A DNA stretch of 64,000 nt from Thuidium tamariscinum. Its lineage: Eukaryota; Streptophyta; Bryopsida; Hypnales; Thuidiaceae. The notes under the pieces are model-generated. The model worked only from the letters and a program-made list of their open reading frames with translations, was not told where the DNA came from and searched no databases. Below, piece after piece: positions 11,587 through 23,372 of this stretch. The stretch is from positions 43,491,682 through 43,555,681 of the forward strand of contig OX344749.2 in NCBI GenBank assembly GCA_947034885.2. The letters are read 5' to 3'. How positions within the stretch are numbered: position 1 is the stretch's first letter; each line of letters opens with the position of its first letter. Made by a program: the position numbers and the translations under genes.

Positions 11587-13597
11587 GTGAAAAAATGGAA
11601 CTCTGACTTCCGGAAGATGCTTGAATTCGTCTTCGTCCTACACTATTGTAGATTCGCACTTAGGGCCTCCCAACTTCTAACATTCTGAAAGTGAAAGTAG
11701 AAAGCCGACGCGGACATGAACAAGTTGGTCCTGGGCAAAAAAACGATGACAGTGAGTAGCTAGCTGATGAACTCGGCAGCAAAAACCCTCATCATAATGT
11801 CAACAAGCAAGCAAGCACATAGTCATCATCAAGCGAAAATAGACCTCTAGAGGTGGAAGGAAATAGCACACCAGCTGCGACTGTTCGACATTCCTAACCT
11901 CACAAAGTTGTGAATACACCAAAATTACTTTGAAGGCGCCTCTGTAGTCCGCATCAGTTCATCGTCAAGAGCACGTCTGTACACTATGTAAAATGAAAGA
12001 AATCTATCCGTCTACACCAACTCAGAGGTGAATCGGTCCACTGTTTCCAAAGCTAAGGAAGGGAACCGTTTGCATATGGCTCCTTTTCCTGTGAGTGAGA
12101 AAAGTCATCCATTTTCAAAGCAGGTTCCGTCATCTAAACACATGTCTTGTAAGCAACAAGACTCACTTCTAAGTTTTATCCCAGTCAAAGATGGCTCTAT
12201 GCGATACATCAGAGACTCAAAACTCACAGTTCAAGGTTAGTTAGGGATCGTGTTTGAAACCCTACTGCTTCTAACTTCAACAATTCATGAGGTATTGAAA
12301 TGACGTATATTTCAGTGAATAGGAATGCTTTTTAAAATGTTCGCAGGACCAACAACAAAACAAAATCCATTAAAACAAACCATTTGATCCACGGGATATG
12401 GGTTCTACCTTGACAGTCAAGCAAGAGCTCCATGATGTCACGTCCTAGGCAATTGGAGAAGCTGGTGTTCACGAATACTCAGGTCCTCCCAGCCTAAAAA
12501 GTCGACACCTGACTACCAAAGGAAACAAAACCTACATTCTAACAGAACAAATGCTACCCCGTGGGTGACAAATGCTACCCCATGAGTGCCGCCAGGAGGA
12601 TGCTCGCAGGAACATCTCCGGCCATTTGCCTCCAAAAAACGGTGCTAATTTAACCAGGCTGACTATGATTCGAAATGGGCACTACCACGTCGAAATTCTA
12701 AGCCCCCTCCCAACATTAAAAAATCTTCTTGCGACATAGACTCGACAAAATATCAGTAAGAGACCAAAATTACTTGCACACCGCCTCTCAAATCATAACA
12801 TCGAGATCCAATTCCGCATGGAAGCCAGCGCCAGGCTCAATATTCGAACATTCATACCGAAAACAGGAGAAATCATACTGTCCACCTGTCGGTCGACCGC
12901 CATTTCCGAGGGGTCGAGCACAATGTGAACGATTCTGTAAACCCCAAACGAACCAGTCCGGTAGGTGGGTACAACATGAGACAGAAGCAATTCCAAGTAC
13001 GTGACCAATCGATGACCAAGTGGACCCTAAACCCAAAAACCGAAAACGCAAAACGCGAGAACTTGGCTTAACTGTACGAATTGCGAATCGCTGGAAGATC
13101 TCCGCAACGCCTGAATCGCGCTTCACTTGGGTAGAAGTGCAGGACTGGAAAGAAACTCAACAGCGCACGAAACTTTCTTGCACCCACAGGCTTGTTGTAG
13201 GTTGCTGGGGACTGACTGCAGAGATTTGTCGGCCATCGCTGACAACGCAGGAGAACTATCTCCCTTTAGAAACTGGCGGAGCTTACTTTCACAGTTTCAC
13301 ACTGGCACAACAAAGTTTAACTTACCATATACGGAGTTGTACATCAGTACGGTACCCCAAACACTGCTGAAGGCGCGAAAATGCATCCTGCCTGGAATTA
13401 AAAATGTTTTTCCAACAGAATCACGGTAATATTGGCGGACTTGGTATCGCCCGTTACCATTTTATTCAATGTAGAGTAAATTCTTTAAAGCTAAAGAAAA
13501 CTCAAGGTCATTTGGGGGTTAAGGAACGACTTTTTAGTCATCTGGCATTGCGAAGCAACGCTGGGGCCTGGCCGCCTGGGGGTTCCATTTGGCTCCC
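11587..13597. promoter_or_regulatory. Upstream region of the kinase gene
   Basis: No supportable gene is present. About 13,065-13,340 is duplicated at 18,605-18,860, sharing GAATTGCGAATCGCT, GGACTGGAAAGAAACTC, CTGGGGACTGACTGC and TTTCACAGTTTCACACTGGC. Small open frames in this duplicate are not conserved in reading frame, so I treat it as regulatory or untranslated sequence. A small tandem repeat, AAATGCTACCCC, occurs at about 12,547-12,580. Confidence 0.4.
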
Positions 13598-13640
13598 CTG
13601 AATCTACAGTACTGTACCCTGAATCTACAGTACTGTAGGG
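13598..13640. repeat. Tandem duplication of a 20-22 bp palindromic unit
   Basis: CCTGAATCTACAGTACTGTA occurs twice in a row. Each unit contains the palindrome CTACAGTACTGTAG or its core. A related CTGTACTGTAG occurs at 14,783, just beyond the neighbouring fold-back element. Confidence 0.6.
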
Positions 13641-13690
13641 ACTGCCCCAAAGTTGTCATTGGATGAATACCTCACAACCCATGAGGTGCA

Positions 13691-14777
13691 GGGTCATTGC
13701 ATGAAACACTTGTACTGTTGTGTTGCATCATGTTTTGTGGTGCAGAGTTTTTTAGCCATAACTTTGGTTTTTTAGCTCCAAATGATTCAAATTTTTTTAA
13801 ATGGGTATTCATAACTATTATACATCATTCAGAATTTTTGAGGATTTAAAAAAAATATTTTACTATTTTTAAATAGCCCCCAATTTTTTGTCACACATTC
13901 CAATTTAGGGGTTTTTAGTACTATTTAGAACCCCAAAAAATGAATTTTGAGTTGAAATTTTGAGAAGATGTTTTCTTAGTAGAATTATAGCTTATCTCAA
14001 AAGGAATTTCAAAAATAGTCATTTTCATGTGGTGTAGAAGTCTACAAAGAGACCTTTTTTCTGCTTGCTTTTTGAAACGTGTAAAACATTTTTTTGGTGA
14101 TTTTCTTGGTCAAGCCTTATCACCAAAAAGTCTTCTCAAATGGCCAATTTTTTTTTTTTTTAAATGTTTTTTTTTCATTTTTTATTAATTAAAACATTGA
14201 AGTATGTATTTTCTTCACCGGAATTCTATGTGTTCTATGTCCAAAATTCTAGTGAAGAAAAATACAACTTTAACATTTTTATTTGTAAAAAATAGAAAAA
14301 ACAAATTTAATGAAATCTAAAAATTGGCCATTTGAGAAGACTTTTTGGTGATAAGGCTTGACCAAGAGAATCACCAAAAGAATGTTTTATATGTTTCAAA
14401 AAGCAAATAGAAAGGTCTCTTTGTGGACTTCTACACATCAAAAAAATGACTATTTTTAAAATTCCTTTGGAGAGAAGCTATAAGTCTACTAATAGAATAT
14501 CCACTCAAATATTCAGCTCAAAATTCCTTTTTTTGGGTTCTAAATAGTACTAAAAACCCCACAATGTCAAAGTGTGACAAATTAACAAAATTGAATTTTA
14601 AATATCAAATGATTTTTTTAAATTTGTAAAAAATAAGGATAATAATGTGAGTCAAGATATCTAGGAAGCGTTTTTAAATTTTGGGCACTTAGTTTTTTAT
14701 TCAAAAGTTAGAGCCTTCTTAAAGCGGTCAACCCAAAAAAACGCAACAAATAGTACAGGTGTTTCGTGCATTCACCC
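13691..14777. mobile_element. Fold-back element, family A (copy 2), 1,087 bp
   Basis: The left terminus is GGGTCATTGCATGAAACAC. The right terminus is the reverse complement of GGGTGAATGCACGAAACAC. The flanking TGCA at 13,687-13,690 and 14,778-14,781 is a 4-bp target duplication. The arms are mirrored for about 500 bp, including AAGTCTTCTCAAATGGCCAA. It carries no ORF. The superfamily is not assigned. Confidence 0.75.
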
Positions 14778-15636
14778 TGCACTGTACTGTAGTATAGAAG
14801 GATTCAGCCACTCAGCTGGGGGACGTTTTTTGACTTCATTGAGTGTGTTTTTGGGCGGGCATGTTTGTGCTCGAGCATCTTTCAGCGTGAGCAAATCGGA
14901 AAACTGTCAGAAATTGTTCAATTGGTTTAGAGCAGGTAACGCGTTCGTGACAAGACTGGGTAGCATCACTTACGCATAACCGAAGTGGCTCTCTGTTGTC
15001 TCTGTGGTCACCCTGTTGATTGATTGTAGGTGCTTATTCTTGCCATGCGATACTTCTCTATTACCTCCCGTCTTTTCTGTATATTTCTGGAGGTAAGGGC
15101 ATCTGGTTTCACGACAATTGACTGTTGTAGAGTAAAGATGATCACGAGCAGCATGCTTAACCCTTGCAAGCTTGACTGCGCGTAGAGGTTGATATGGTAC
15201 TTGATTTCTTTGCTCGCTTGGTATGCGTTTAAGAAGGTGGAAGTCCTTGAGAGGATGTTCGGTGCAAACCACTGTTGAAATTGATAGCCCTTGCTCAAAA
15301 TCCAATTGTTTGATCGATCCTTGTGCTGGAATTTCTGTGGACATTATCAGGGCTGGCTTATTTCTCTTCGGAGACTACCATTCCCGCAGCAGCAGCAGCA
15401 AGATCTTTTTCAATCGATCAGTGCTTACGCTTTGGGCAGTGCATTCAGTATATTTTGGGTAACTGGGAGTAAGGCAAGGCGTCCAAGCACCGAATTCCAA
15501 ATTCAAAGTGTAGCGAGTGCAACGGCTGGCCCAGGAGTGGGAAGACTTGGAATTATTAAAAGCTTAGTTAAAACATCGCGGAAGAAGCCCCGACTGAAAA
15601 AGGATCTGACCTATTTCAACTCTGGTTTAAGGCGCA
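14778..15636 (+). promoter_or_regulatory. Upstream region of UBL-RING gene 2
   Basis: Two blocks are conserved with the upstream region of gene 4. The distal block, about 14,868-15,250, matches 19,608-20,050 (CATCTTTCAGC-TGAGCAAATCG, TCTCTGTGGTCACC-TGTTGATTGATTG). The proximal block, about 15,380-15,636, matches those before genes 1 and 4. No coding sequence is supported. Confidence 0.45.
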
Positions 15637-16675
15637 ATGCAGATTTATGTCGAAACATTGACTGGGAAGACTGTCACTATAGAGGTGGAGAGCTCGGACT
15701 TTATTTACAATGTGAAGACGAAGATTCAGGAAATCGAAAGAATACCTCGTGGTGATCAAAGTTTGATTTTTGCTCAGCAGTACCTTCGAGATAGTAGAAC
15801 CTTAGCTAGCTATGGTATAAGGGACAAATCGACGCTTCACCAATTAGGGAAGTTCTGGGGATTTGCCCAATCAGGCGGCCTCGCCGGACCTTCGACTCGT
15901 TTTGTGGACTTGGAAAACAAGGATGCTCTGCAGAGGATCGCCTTCAGTTATGGTCAAGGACAAGAGTGGAGTAAAGTCACCGGCGGTCTAAACATCGAAG
16001 GGAAGTGCACACGGTCGTCGTGTGCAGCATATGCCAAGAGGGTCATCTGCCCTCTGGGATTAAGTACTTTCGACATCGCCACAGTGAGATCAACTTGTCC
16101 ATTGTGTGAGCGCACCATCGAGGCCAGCACTTGTGGATTCACAGATTGCGAGTGGATGTATTCAGGACGCAAGCGAGGCTCGGCAGTTCAAACCACGAGC
16201 GAGTGGCAAGTGGCAGGGGACGAATATGAGCGATTTCGTGAAGCGGGTAAGTAATTTAAGTGTATGAGGATGATATATTGCCTCCCGTCACCTGTTGGAC
16301 GTAATCGACCAACTGCTTTAAATTGATGCGTCAGGCAATGTGTCTGATTGGGAGGTTCTCATCATCACATCGAGGCCGAACTTCTCACCTCGACCAGAAT
16401 GCGTGATGTGTTTGACTGACTTGCACTGGCTACAAGATCAACAGAATTTAGAATGTGGGTGTCCATTCCACAGGCGTTGTGTGGCCTCCTGGAAGATCCG
16501 TGAAACCCACTGCCCCACCTGCAGAGTAGAAATCTGTTGGCCAAACATTTCTACAGAAGGCACAAAAGGTACGCCAGACATTTCTATGATAGGTACTAGG
16601 CCGAAGACAAGAAGCCGTTTCCGGAGACTTTTGATTCAATCGGTTAAACCTGTTTTGCAATTAAAACTGGAGTGA
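15637..16675 (+). CDS. Ubiquitin-like / Cys-rich / RING protein, copy 2 (two exons)
   Basis: Exon 1 is 15,637-16,246, the intron 16,247-16,334 (GTAAGT...CAG) and exon 2 16,335-16,675, giving about 316 residues. The start [20 protein letters not shown] is almost ubiquitin itself. Compared with copy 1 the linker after the ubiquitin-like fold is a few residues longer. The Cys-rich domain keeps [12 protein letters not shown] and [12 protein letters not shown] ligands are Cys 226, 229, 244, 246, 252, 263, 266 and His 249. The C-terminus extends to LQLKLE in sequence that is untranslated in copies 1 and 3, with the basic stretch [12 protein letters not shown]. An E3 ligase is inferred. The gene sits downstream of the divergent kinase gene. 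Confidence 0.88.
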
Positions 16676-16807
16676 CGATAGTTAGGTCTTGTTAGGATTT
16701 TTTTAGTAAGTCCCCGCTCAACTTTCCTTCAACAAGCATAACTAAGTATGTAGAAAATTGCACATCCTATTCTAGTTTGCGTGGTTAAAACTTCATATCA
16801 ATCCAAG

Positions 16808-16852
16808 AAGTTTTTTTTTTGTTTTTTTTTTGTTTTTTTTTTGTTTTTTTGC
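16808..16852. repeat. Poly-T tract broken by single G bases
   Basis: Runs of 8-10 T are separated by single G. This simple repeat lies at the junction between genes 2 and 3, where gene 3's conserved upstream block is cut short. Confidence 0.8.
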
Positions 16853-17090
16853 TATTTTTGACATTTTGAAATCCAATTTGCAAACACAATGAGTCAATCA
16901 AATGATATTTTCTTTTACCAAAGTGCTTGTAGGCTACTTTTGAAGCACTTTCTAGTTTAAAGTTTTTCATTTCAGTAGGTTCAGAAATCAAATTTCACAT
17001 TGGGAATATTAAACGCTCAGTGAGAACATCGTCCAACAAGTCTCGACTTAAATATGATCTGACCTGTTCCAACTCTGGAAAAAAGGCGAA

Positions 17091-18051
17091 ATGCAGATTT
17101 TTGTGAGATTCATGTATGGGAAGAGAGTTCCTTTACATGTGGAGAGCTCAGACACTATTTTCAATGTGAAGACGAAGATTCAGGACAAAGAAGGAATATC
17201 TCCTGATCAGCAAAGTCTGTTTTCTGGTCAGCAGCTACTTGAAGATGGTAGAACCTTAGCTGACTGTGGTATAATAAAGAATTCCACGCTTCACCTCAGA
17301 AAAATTGTGGCCATTCCCAAATTTGGAAGCGGCCAAATTCCGACGCATTTTGTGGACTTGGAAAACAAGGATTCTCTGCATAGGATCGCCTTCACTTATG
17401 GTCAAGGACAAGAGTGGAGTAAAGTCTCCAGAGGTTTGAATATTGAAGGGAAGTGCACACAGTCGTCGTGTGAAGCATATGCTAAGAGGGTCATCTTCCG
17501 TGAGGGATTTTGTGCTTTCGACATCACCACAGAGAGATCAACTTGTCCAGAGTGTGGCTGCACCGTCGAGGCCAGTACTTGTGGATTCACAGATTGCGAG
17601 TGGATGTATTCAGGACGCAAGCGAGGCTCTGCAGTAGACATCACGAGCGAGTGGCAAGTTGCAGGGGACGAATATGAGAGATTTCTTGAAGCTGGTAAGT
17701 AAATTAGTTGCGTGAGATTTTGTTTGGATGATTGCCTTGAGCCACCTGTTGGAAGTCATTAACCTGGTGCTTAAAATCAATGCGTCAGGCAATGTGTCTG
17801 CTTGGGAGGTTCTCATCATCATAGCGAGGCCGAACCCCTCACCTCGACCACGATGTATGATGTGTTTGACTGACATGTTCTGGAAAGAAGACCATGAGAG
17901 TGTAGAATGTGGGTGTCGATTCCACAGGGAGTGTGTGGCCTCCTGGAAGCTCTATGAAACCCACTGCCCCACCTGCAGAGTAGAAATCTGTAGACCAGAC
18001 AATTCAACAGAAGGTAGAGAAGGCACGCCAGTGGAAGGTAGAGAAAACTAG
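17091..18051 (+). CDS. Ubiquitin-like / Cys-rich / RING protein, copy 3 (two exons)
   Basis: Exon 1 is 17,091-17,694, the intron 17,695-17,788 and exon 2 17,789-18,051, giving about 288 residues. The ubiquitin-like part keeps [17 protein letters not shown] and [11 protein letters not shown] and is closest of the four to ubiquitin in that segment. RING ligands are Cys 224, 227, 242, 244, 250, 261, 264 and His 247. It starts only 415 bp after gene 2 stops. The similarity of its leader to the other copies begins at about 16,996, so it has only the proximal part of the conserved upstream block. Its expression may therefore differ. An E3 ligase is inferred. Confidence 0.87.
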
Positions 18052-18054
18052 GCC

Positions 18055-18604
18055 AAACATTTCTATGGAGGGTACTTGGCCAAAGAGAAGAAGTCGTTTT
18101 CGAAAACTTTTGATTCGGTTAAACCTGGTTTGCAATTAAAACGGGAGTGATGTTAGTTAGGTCTTGTTAGGATTTGATTTACTGAATCCTCTATGACCTT
18201 CTCTTCAGCAAGCATGCTGAAGTGCTTTTCTCGAATGTGGCGCTACCAAACAGAGGTGCAAATTGTTTTCGCAGTACAATCAATCGCGTACAGTCCATTC
18301 GCAGTATATGCAGACTTTCAGTGTCAACGATCAAATTTGCATCCAAAATTTTCTAAGCACAACATGATCTTTCCAGAGACATTCGTCACATTTTGACTAT
18401 GTGTGCTCTCGTTAGGTTTGAGATTCCGTGTGAAGTAGAGGAGAAATATGATCGCTTTTATCACGTGCTGGAAAAACTTCCATTGTCTGTGATCATGGAT
18501 TGATAACTCGAGCTTGATTGAAGTTTATGTTCACTTGCTTGAAATACTCAAAGAGTGTTATCCTGATATTATTTTGGAAATGGAGCCCATTTCTATACAT
18601 ATGG
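18055..18604. pseudogene. Duplicated 3' flank with kinase-fragment relic
   Basis: This region is collinear with 1,371-2,145. First comes the shared 3' flank, then from 18,416 a shortened, frame-broken copy of the minus-strand kinase-family fragment (TTGCTTGAAATACTCAAAGA and ATTTCTATACATATGGC are shared). It ends abruptly at about 18,604, where sequence like the kinase upstream region begins. The intervening kinase gene appears to have been deleted. Confidence 0.5.
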
Positions 18605-18960
18605 CTTTAACTGTATGAATTGCGAATCGCTTGATGATCTTGGCAACGCCTGGATCGCGCTTCACTTGGGCAGGACTGGAAAGAAACTCCACATCGCCAT
18701 CGCAATGGAAACTCTCTTGCGCCTGCAGGCTTGTTGTAGATCGCTGGGGACTGACTGCGAAGATTTGTCGGCGATCGCTGCTGACGACCCAGGGGAGCTT
18801 CTTTCCTTCTGAAATGGGCGGAGCTCACTTTCACAGTTTCACACTGGCACTACGAAGTTTACATATAGTACATTAGTACCCAAAACACGCGAGAGTACAT
18901 CCTAACAGGAATTTAAAATGTTTTCCCAAGAGAATCACGCGTACGGTACTGTTGGAGGAC
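18605..18960. repeat. Copy of the kinase-gene upstream block
   Basis: It aligns to about 13,065-13,430 with frequent substitutions and small indels. Neither the plus nor the minus open frames match between the copies, so no protein is claimed. Confidence 0.55.
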
Positions 18961-20814
18961 TTGGCGTCGCGTTTAGGGCTGAGTTTTGAGGCAGGTGCAC
19001 TGATTGCTGTTGAGAACAGAATTGTGAAAATTAACTATGAATTGGGTAATGCTTGCCTCATTTCTTGTCAGTACTCCCGAACTTTCTTGTACATTGTTTA
19101 AACAGCCTAAAACTTCCCCCCTTGAATATCGGGATAATCCCTCCCTGGATCTTTAGGACAGTATTTTAGTCTGCAGATAGTCACTGGCTGCCTGGGAAGT
19201 TGCAAGGCTGGGGGCTCCTGCTTTCTGGTGGAGAAAAAGGACCCCAACGTTTGCTTACCCCCAGCGTGATTAATAGGAAAGCGCTTTGAACATCTATAGT
19301 ACAAGAGTGCTTTCACCGCAGAAAATCGGTATTCTAGGTCTATGGAAGTCGGAGAGGAGTTCCAAGTGAGTTGGAATTGATTTCCAGTGCTCGCTCAGGC
19401 CCAAGTGATCCATGCCTCAACAATTCTGTGGAGATGATCTTGTCTTTCGCTGAATTGAAGAGTTTCGTGGGGAGGAGTGTTCGAAGGCATCACAGTAGCA
19501 GGTACAATAGACAACTGCTTCTCGCTCAGAAAATGTCCGTCGTGCTATTTCTACATCATGCTTTGGGGGGATTATTGGGAGTTCATTGCACGGGCATATC
19601 TGTGCTCGACCATCTTTCAGCTTGAGCAAATCGAACAATTGTCGGTAATTGTTCCATTGGTTCCGTACAGGTAACTTGTTCGTAACACAGAAATTTGCGG
19701 GACTGAGTAGCATCACAAACGCATAACTAGAGTGGCTCTCGATCTGCTGTACGTCTCTGTGGTCACCTTGTTGATTGATTGTAAGTACTGATTCATGCAC
19801 CATGCGATACTTCACTATTTCCTATTTTATGTATATTTCTAGAGATATGGTCGAACTCTAGAAAGCTTTTTCTGGTTTCACGACATATGATTGACTGTTG
19901 TAGTGTAATGTGTCGATCATGAGCAGCATGCTTAAACCTTGCTAGCTTGACTAGGCGTAGAGGTTGATATGGTACTTGATTTTCTATGTTCGCTTGGTAT
20001 GCGTTTGTTAGTAGAAGTTGAAAGTCTGTGAGAGGATATTCGGTGCACATCAATGTCCTTTTTTCTGAATTAATAGTCACTCTTCAGACAATCAGTTTCA
20101 TTCAGTTACCCTCTGCTCCCTCTTCGGACATGGCTGATTCCCCCCCCTTTATTTTATTTTCCAGAATGAACCTAGTGAGGTAATCAATATGGATTAAGTC
20201 CATTTCCATTTGTATTTCATATGCATTTCTTGTCTATATCTATATCCCATATCTGTCTTCTTTATCCATATATGTACTCCAAATCCTAGAGTATCCATAT
20301 CTGTATTATATATTTTTCAAGAGCAACAGCGTTGGAAGGGGGAGGGATTTTGTTTACAAGATGAATGGGTCTTGATTTTTAAAGATTGGGTGCGTGGGTT
20401 AATTGCAACCTGAACTTCAGGATGCATCGGAGATAGTCATCACAGGAGATAGTGTCGAAAATTGATAGCCTTCGCTCAAATCCAATTGTTTGATCAATCC
20501 TTGTGCTGGAATTCCCGTGGCCACTGTCAGGCTTATTTCTTTTCGGAGATCACCATTCCAGCAGCAGCAGCAAGATCTTTGTCAATCAATGCTCACTTTG
20601 GGGAGGGGGGGAAGAGGATTCTGAATTTGGGTACCTGGGAGCAAACGCAGGCAAGGCGTCCACGCACTGAATTCCAAATTCAAAGTGTAGTGAGTGCTAC
20701 TGCTGGTCCAGGAGTGGGAAGACTGGGAATTGTTCAACGCTTGGTGAGAACATTGGCGAAGAAGTCTCGAATACAAGTCTGGTCTGACCTGTTCACACTC
20801 TGGAAAAAGGCACA
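18961..20814 (+). promoter_or_regulatory. Upstream region of UBL-RING gene 4
   Basis: The first 600 bp contain nothing I recognise. From about 19,608 the sequence matches the distal upstream block of gene 2, and from about 20,560 the proximal leader shared with genes 1 and 2. Between them, 20,100-20,450 is unique, with AT-rich low-complexity sequence. No gene is supported. Confidence 0.4.
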
Positions 20815-21947
20815 ATGCAGATTTTCGTCAGAATCCCGCCTTGGGAGGAACTGAATATAAAGGTGGAGCTCGAGGTGGAGCTCGAGGTGGAGCTCAAGGT
20901 GGAGCTTGAGGTGGAGAGCTCGGACACTATTTACAAAGTGAAGACGAAGATTCAGGACAAAGAAAGAATACCTCGTGGTCAGCAATGTTTGATGTTTGCT
21001 CAGCGTGAACTTGAAGATGGTAGAACCTTAGCTGACTATGGTATAAAAAACAAATCCACGCTTCACCTCTTAAGGGGGACAAGGCCAGTTGAGCAATCAG
21101 GTGGCCCTTGTATTCATTTTGTGGACTTGGAGATCAACGATGCTCTGCAGAGGATCGCCTTCACTTATGGTCAAGGACAAAGCTTGTGCAGAGTCATGCG
21201 AGGTCTAAACATCGAAGGGAAGTGCACATGGTCGTCGTGCACAGCATATGTCAAGAGGGTCATCTGCCCACAGGGATTTCGTGCTTTCGACATCACCAGA
21301 GAGAGATCAGTTTGTCCAGAGTGTGGATGCTCCATCGAGGCCAGTACTTGCGGGTTCTCAGATTGCGAGTGGATGTATTCAGGACGCAAGCGAGGCTCTG
21401 CAGTTGTAATTAAGAGCGAGTGGCAAGTTGCAGGGGACGAGTATGAGCGATTTCGTGAAGCGGGTAAGTAATTCAGTCGTGTGAGATTGTGTTTGGATTA
21501 TTGCGTTGAGCCACCTGTTGAACAAGCTAACTTGACCAATTTCTTTAAATGAATGTTTCAGGCAATGTGGCTGCTTGGGAGGTTCTCATCATCAGAGCGA
21601 GGCCGAACCCTTCACCTCGACCAGAATGCGTGATGTGTTTGACTGACATGCTCTGGGAAGAAGATCACGAGAGTTTAGAATGTGGGTGTCGATTCCACAG
21701 GCATTGCGTGGCCTCCTGGAAGCTCCACGAAACCCACTGCCCCACCTGCAGAGTAGAAATCCGTAGGCCATTGATCAATTCTACAGTTGATTCAGAAGGC
21801 ACGCCAGACATTTCAATGGAAGACCGTAGAGAAATTAGGCCCAACGTTTCTATGATAGGTACTAGGCCAATGACGAGAAGCCATTTGTGGAAGCTTTTGA
21901 CCGGGCTAGACTTGGCTTCCAACTCAAACTGGAGTGATGATAGTTAG
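20815..21947 (+). CDS. Ubiquitin-like / Cys-rich / RING protein, copy 4, with VELE repeat
   Basis: Exon 1 is 20,815-21,463, the intron 21,464-21,561 and exon 2 21,562-21,947, giving about 344 residues. It is the longest copy. In the ubiquitin-like domain, the strand that reads TLEVESSD in copy 1 is expanded to five VELE/VELK units (residues about 17-35) before VESSD resumes. The rest ([26 protein letters not shown]) is normal. The Cys-rich domain is intact. RING ligands are Cys 239, 242, 257, 259, 265, 276, 279 and His 262. The C-terminus is longer and ends WSDDS. Whether the ubiquitin-like fold tolerates the insertion is unknown. Confidence 0.87.
20860..20917 (+). repeat. 12-bp in-frame minisatellite in UBL-RING gene 4
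   Basis: The unit GAGGTGGAGCTC is repeated about five times with minor changes. It encodes VELE and adds 16 residues relative to the other three copies. It keeps frame. Confidence 0.85.
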
Positions 21948-22643
21948 GTGTTGGTAGGATTTGATTAGCGAGCCCCCTTTGAACTCACCGTGAACACAGG
22001 GAAGGTAGAACGCTTTGCCCAATTCTCCATGAGGGAAAGTGTATTGCATTTCCCTCATTACACTGTTCAAGAAAGGGTAAAATTGAGTCACCATGTGGCC
22101 TAATCTGCAGATTTAACAAACACATAATATATGAAGAGGCAAACTCTTGTGTTTTTCATACATTTTAAAACATCTCCAAAAAAATGTTATTTTATCATGT
22201 GGTTCTTTGATGAAAACATTATCCCATAAGTTAATTGTCATTGGTGAGACTCTCGTGACTAATATAATAAGCAATTTTTTCATGCTTGTTTCCATAGTAT
22301 GTACTTCAATTGTGTAAGAAATATGTTCCCTTTTGTACATTGGACAAGACTATATTGTATAATGTACAATAATGTATAGGTATATTATTGTTTTCCATGA
22401 TAATCTTGCTTCTTTTCTACAAGATAATTAGTCCCTTCTTATCTCCACTTACCTTAAAGTAATCCATTACTAAAAGGTAATATATTATTATGTGGGAATC
22501 CATTACCATGTGGGAATCCATTACCATGTGGGAATCCATTACCATGTGATAATGGCCATGTTTTTATCCCAAGGGAGTTTTCTTGATATTCAAGGAAAGG
22601 TTTGAGAAATGTTGAATTAACTCCTATGAAGGATTGGACTCTA
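21948..22643. other. Non-coding spacer with 18-bp tandem repeat
   Basis: No gene is seen. At about 22,491-22,552 the unit TGTGGGAATCCATTACCA is repeated three to four times. The start of the segment retains the 3' flank shared by the UBL-RING genes (GGATTTGATTAG). Confidence 0.55.
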
Positions 22644-23372
22644 GGGTTGTTGTAAGAAACACTTAACAATTTTGGCTCAAAATGGCCTTAGTATTGGGAA
22701 CTGTGGCTTTTAGTATAAATTTTAAAAGAATAAAATAAAATATGGATAAATTGTAAAACATTAAAAAAAAACTAAGATATATGAAAATTCAAGCCTAAAA
22801 AGTCAATCTCTAAAAGTTATGTACACTCAAAGAGTAATGGAAAATACCATGAAAATGAACACTTTGATGTTTGATTTTTCTTAAATAATCAAAAAAATTC
22901 ATAAAAATTCTCCAAAAAAGTTCATTTTCTTATTTGAAGGTGCTTCTTTTCAACCATTTTCATCTCTAAAATAATAAAATTGTGTTCTTTGCACTTGCAC
23001 AAAGGTAGTGTTTTTTGAATAGATGTGGAAGGTAGAAAGTAAACTATTTTTTAAAAATCTTTAATGGAATTGTGTAACCTTAGTAGAAGTCCATGGTTAT
23101 CAATTTTGAGCTTCAAATTCAAATTTTGAGGTCATAGATAGTGCTGAAATCCCCAAATATGACCAAGGTAGACATTCAATTGGGGGCTATTTTGAAATAG
23201 TAAAATAACTTTTAAAAATCCTAAAAATTATCCAATATTTCAAACTATCACATGTACTATTTACTTCAAATTTCATAGAGAACAAAAAAAGGATGCAAAA
23301 GTTATAAGTAAAAAAACACTTATCCAAGGGCAAGGGGACAAAAAATAGGACAAGTGTTTTTTGCAATCACCC
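22644..23372. mobile_element. Fold-back element, family A (copy 3), 729 bp
   Basis: The left terminus is GGGTTGTTGTAAGAAACACTT and the right is AAGTGTTTTTTGCAATCACCC, inverted. The 4-bp target duplication TCTA is exact at 22,640-22,643 and 23,373-23,376. It is non-coding. This copy is shorter than the other two. Confidence 0.75.

Noticed and set aside
12788-13429. Open frames upstream of the kinase gene
   Set aside because: The duplicated copy at 18,605-18,960 does not preserve any of these frames.
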